From assembly GCA_051005015.1 (NCBI GenBank), contig JBPCJT010000034.1, positions 1-21,628 of the forward strand: a stretch of 21,628 nt of DNA, in the 5' to 3' direction. Shown piece after piece: positions 21,187 to 21,628 of this stretch. How positions within the stretch are numbered: the stretch's first letter is position 1; each line of letters starts with the position of its first letter. This DNA comes from JACMME01 sp051005015. Its GTDB lineage: Bacteria; Gemmatimonadota; Gemmatimonadetes; Gemmatimonadales; Gemmatimonadaceae. The notes below the pieces were generated by a model. It did no database searches and was not told the DNA's origin. It worked only from the letters and a program-made list of their open reading frames with translations. The position numbers and the translations under genes were made by a program.

Positions 21187-21384
21187 AGCAGGCAGGAGTA
21201 AGAAGCCGGTAGAGCGGGAAGCGGGAAGCGTGAAGCGGAACGCGAGAGGCGATACGAGAAAACGGGAAATCCCTCGGCGCGCGGCGAGCGTCTTGTCTCA
21301 ATGGCGTGCCCTGGGTTCTTTTCGGTCCCTGGGTGCTGGTCCTCCTTCCGCCTCCCTCCTCCGCTCCCATATTTTCTCCCCAAT
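21187..21384. repeat. Intergenic spacer with an eight-unit heptad tract (AGCGGGA)
   Basis: At 21213-21268 the plus strand reads AGCGGGA, AGCGGGA, AGCGTGA, AGCGGAA, CGCGAGA, GGCGATA, CGAGAAA, ACGGGAA in constant phase. A pyrimidine-rich stretch at about 21340-21380 (TTCCGCC, TCCCTCC, TCCGCTC) has the complementary composition and the same period and runs up to the next start codon. No ORF or clear promoter is seen. Confidence 0.75.
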
Positions 21385-21628
21385 ATGTCCCCAGAATCCT
21401 CCCTTTACGACTCCGCGATCGTCGGCGGCGGACCCGCTGGGCTCAGCGCGGCAATCTGGCTTGGACGCTATCTGCGCTCCGTCGTCCTCATCGATTCCGG
21501 CGACCCGCGCAACTGGGAAGCACGCGGCGTGCACGGATACCTGGGTCTCCCCGACGTTCCACCCCAGGATCTACGCGGCTCCGGGCGTAAGGAGGCACAC
21601 CGATTCGGCGCTGAGCTGGTAGATGGGT
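21385..21628 (+). CDS. FAD-dependent oxidoreductase, thioredoxin-reductase-like, N-terminal part (cut by window end)
   Basis: From the ATG at 21385 an open frame runs to the end of the window (81 codons and one base). It begins with an FAD-binding strand and dinucleotide loop, LYDSAIVGGGPAGLSAAIWL (7-26; GGGPAG at 14-19), then VVLIDSGDPRNW (33-44) and GVHGYLGLPDVPP (48-60). This pattern belongs to the short flavoproteins related to thioredoxin reductase (pyridine nucleotide-disulfide oxidoreductase class II). The redox-active CxxC, if present, would lie beyond the window. The substrate is unknown. The upstream spacer has no Shine-Dalgarno site, only a pyrimidine-rich heptad-like stretch. Confidence 0.85.
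   Translation, partial: MSPESSLYDSAIVGGGPAGLSAAIWLGRYLRSVVLIDSGDPRNWEARGVHGYLGLPDVPPQDLRGSGRKEAHRFGAELVDG

Overview
The window is about 21.6 kb of GC-rich (by eye roughly 60%) bacterial chromosome with a dense, mostly short-operon layout. The gene set, the C-terminal TPR signature of the first gene, the bacterial deoxyhypusine-synthase-like protein and many secreted or lipoprotein products with weak Shine-Dalgarno sites all suggest a soil or freshwater Gemmatimonadota. This is inferred from protein style, not from a marker gene. No rRNA, tRNA or CRISPR array was found.

Layout. 1-119: the last 38 codons of an IS30-family transposase. It is followed by a TPR protein (169-1122) that looks 5'-truncated by the insertion. 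1135-4949 (minus): a small conserved-looking protein, proline dehydrogenase and a secreted dipeptidyl-peptidase IV, a peptide/proline catabolism cluster. 5171-5728 (minus): a lipoprotein. 5848-9329 (minus): the beta-oxidation pair fadI-fadJ with a GTGA overlap, divergent from glpD (9498-11090, plus), so fatty-acid and glycerol-3-phosphate oxidation share one control region. 11217-11684 (minus): greA, convergent with glpD, with a terminator-like hairpin in its leader. 12050-13438 (plus): a lipoprotein with its own terminator, then a metallo-beta-lactamase-fold hydrolase. 13422-16204 (minus): a LOG-family nucleotide hydrolase, a translationally coupled deoxyhypusine-synthase-like protein and a small membrane protein. 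16442-21186 (plus): a type I phosphodiesterase, a small basic protein coupled to queG, an alpha/beta hydrolase and a secreted matrixin-type metalloprotease. 21385-end: the start of a thioredoxin-reductase-like flavoprotein cut by the window edge.

The most unusual structure lies between the genes. Many intergenic spacers carry tracts with a strict 7-bp period, for example TGATCCG/TGAACAG at 16204-16301, CACGGAT at 11155-11231, AGCGGGA at 21213-21268 and GCCTCCC at 15160-15243. Word families differ between sites, but the heptad period is kept. The decamer TGAACAGTGA, which belongs to one family, occurs seven times and supplies the stop codons of glpD, greA and the 128-aa gene. One heptad tract appears to have been absorbed into the N-terminus of the deoxyhypusine-synthase-like protein. 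I know of no named repeat family that matches this; it is my main candidate for something undescribed.
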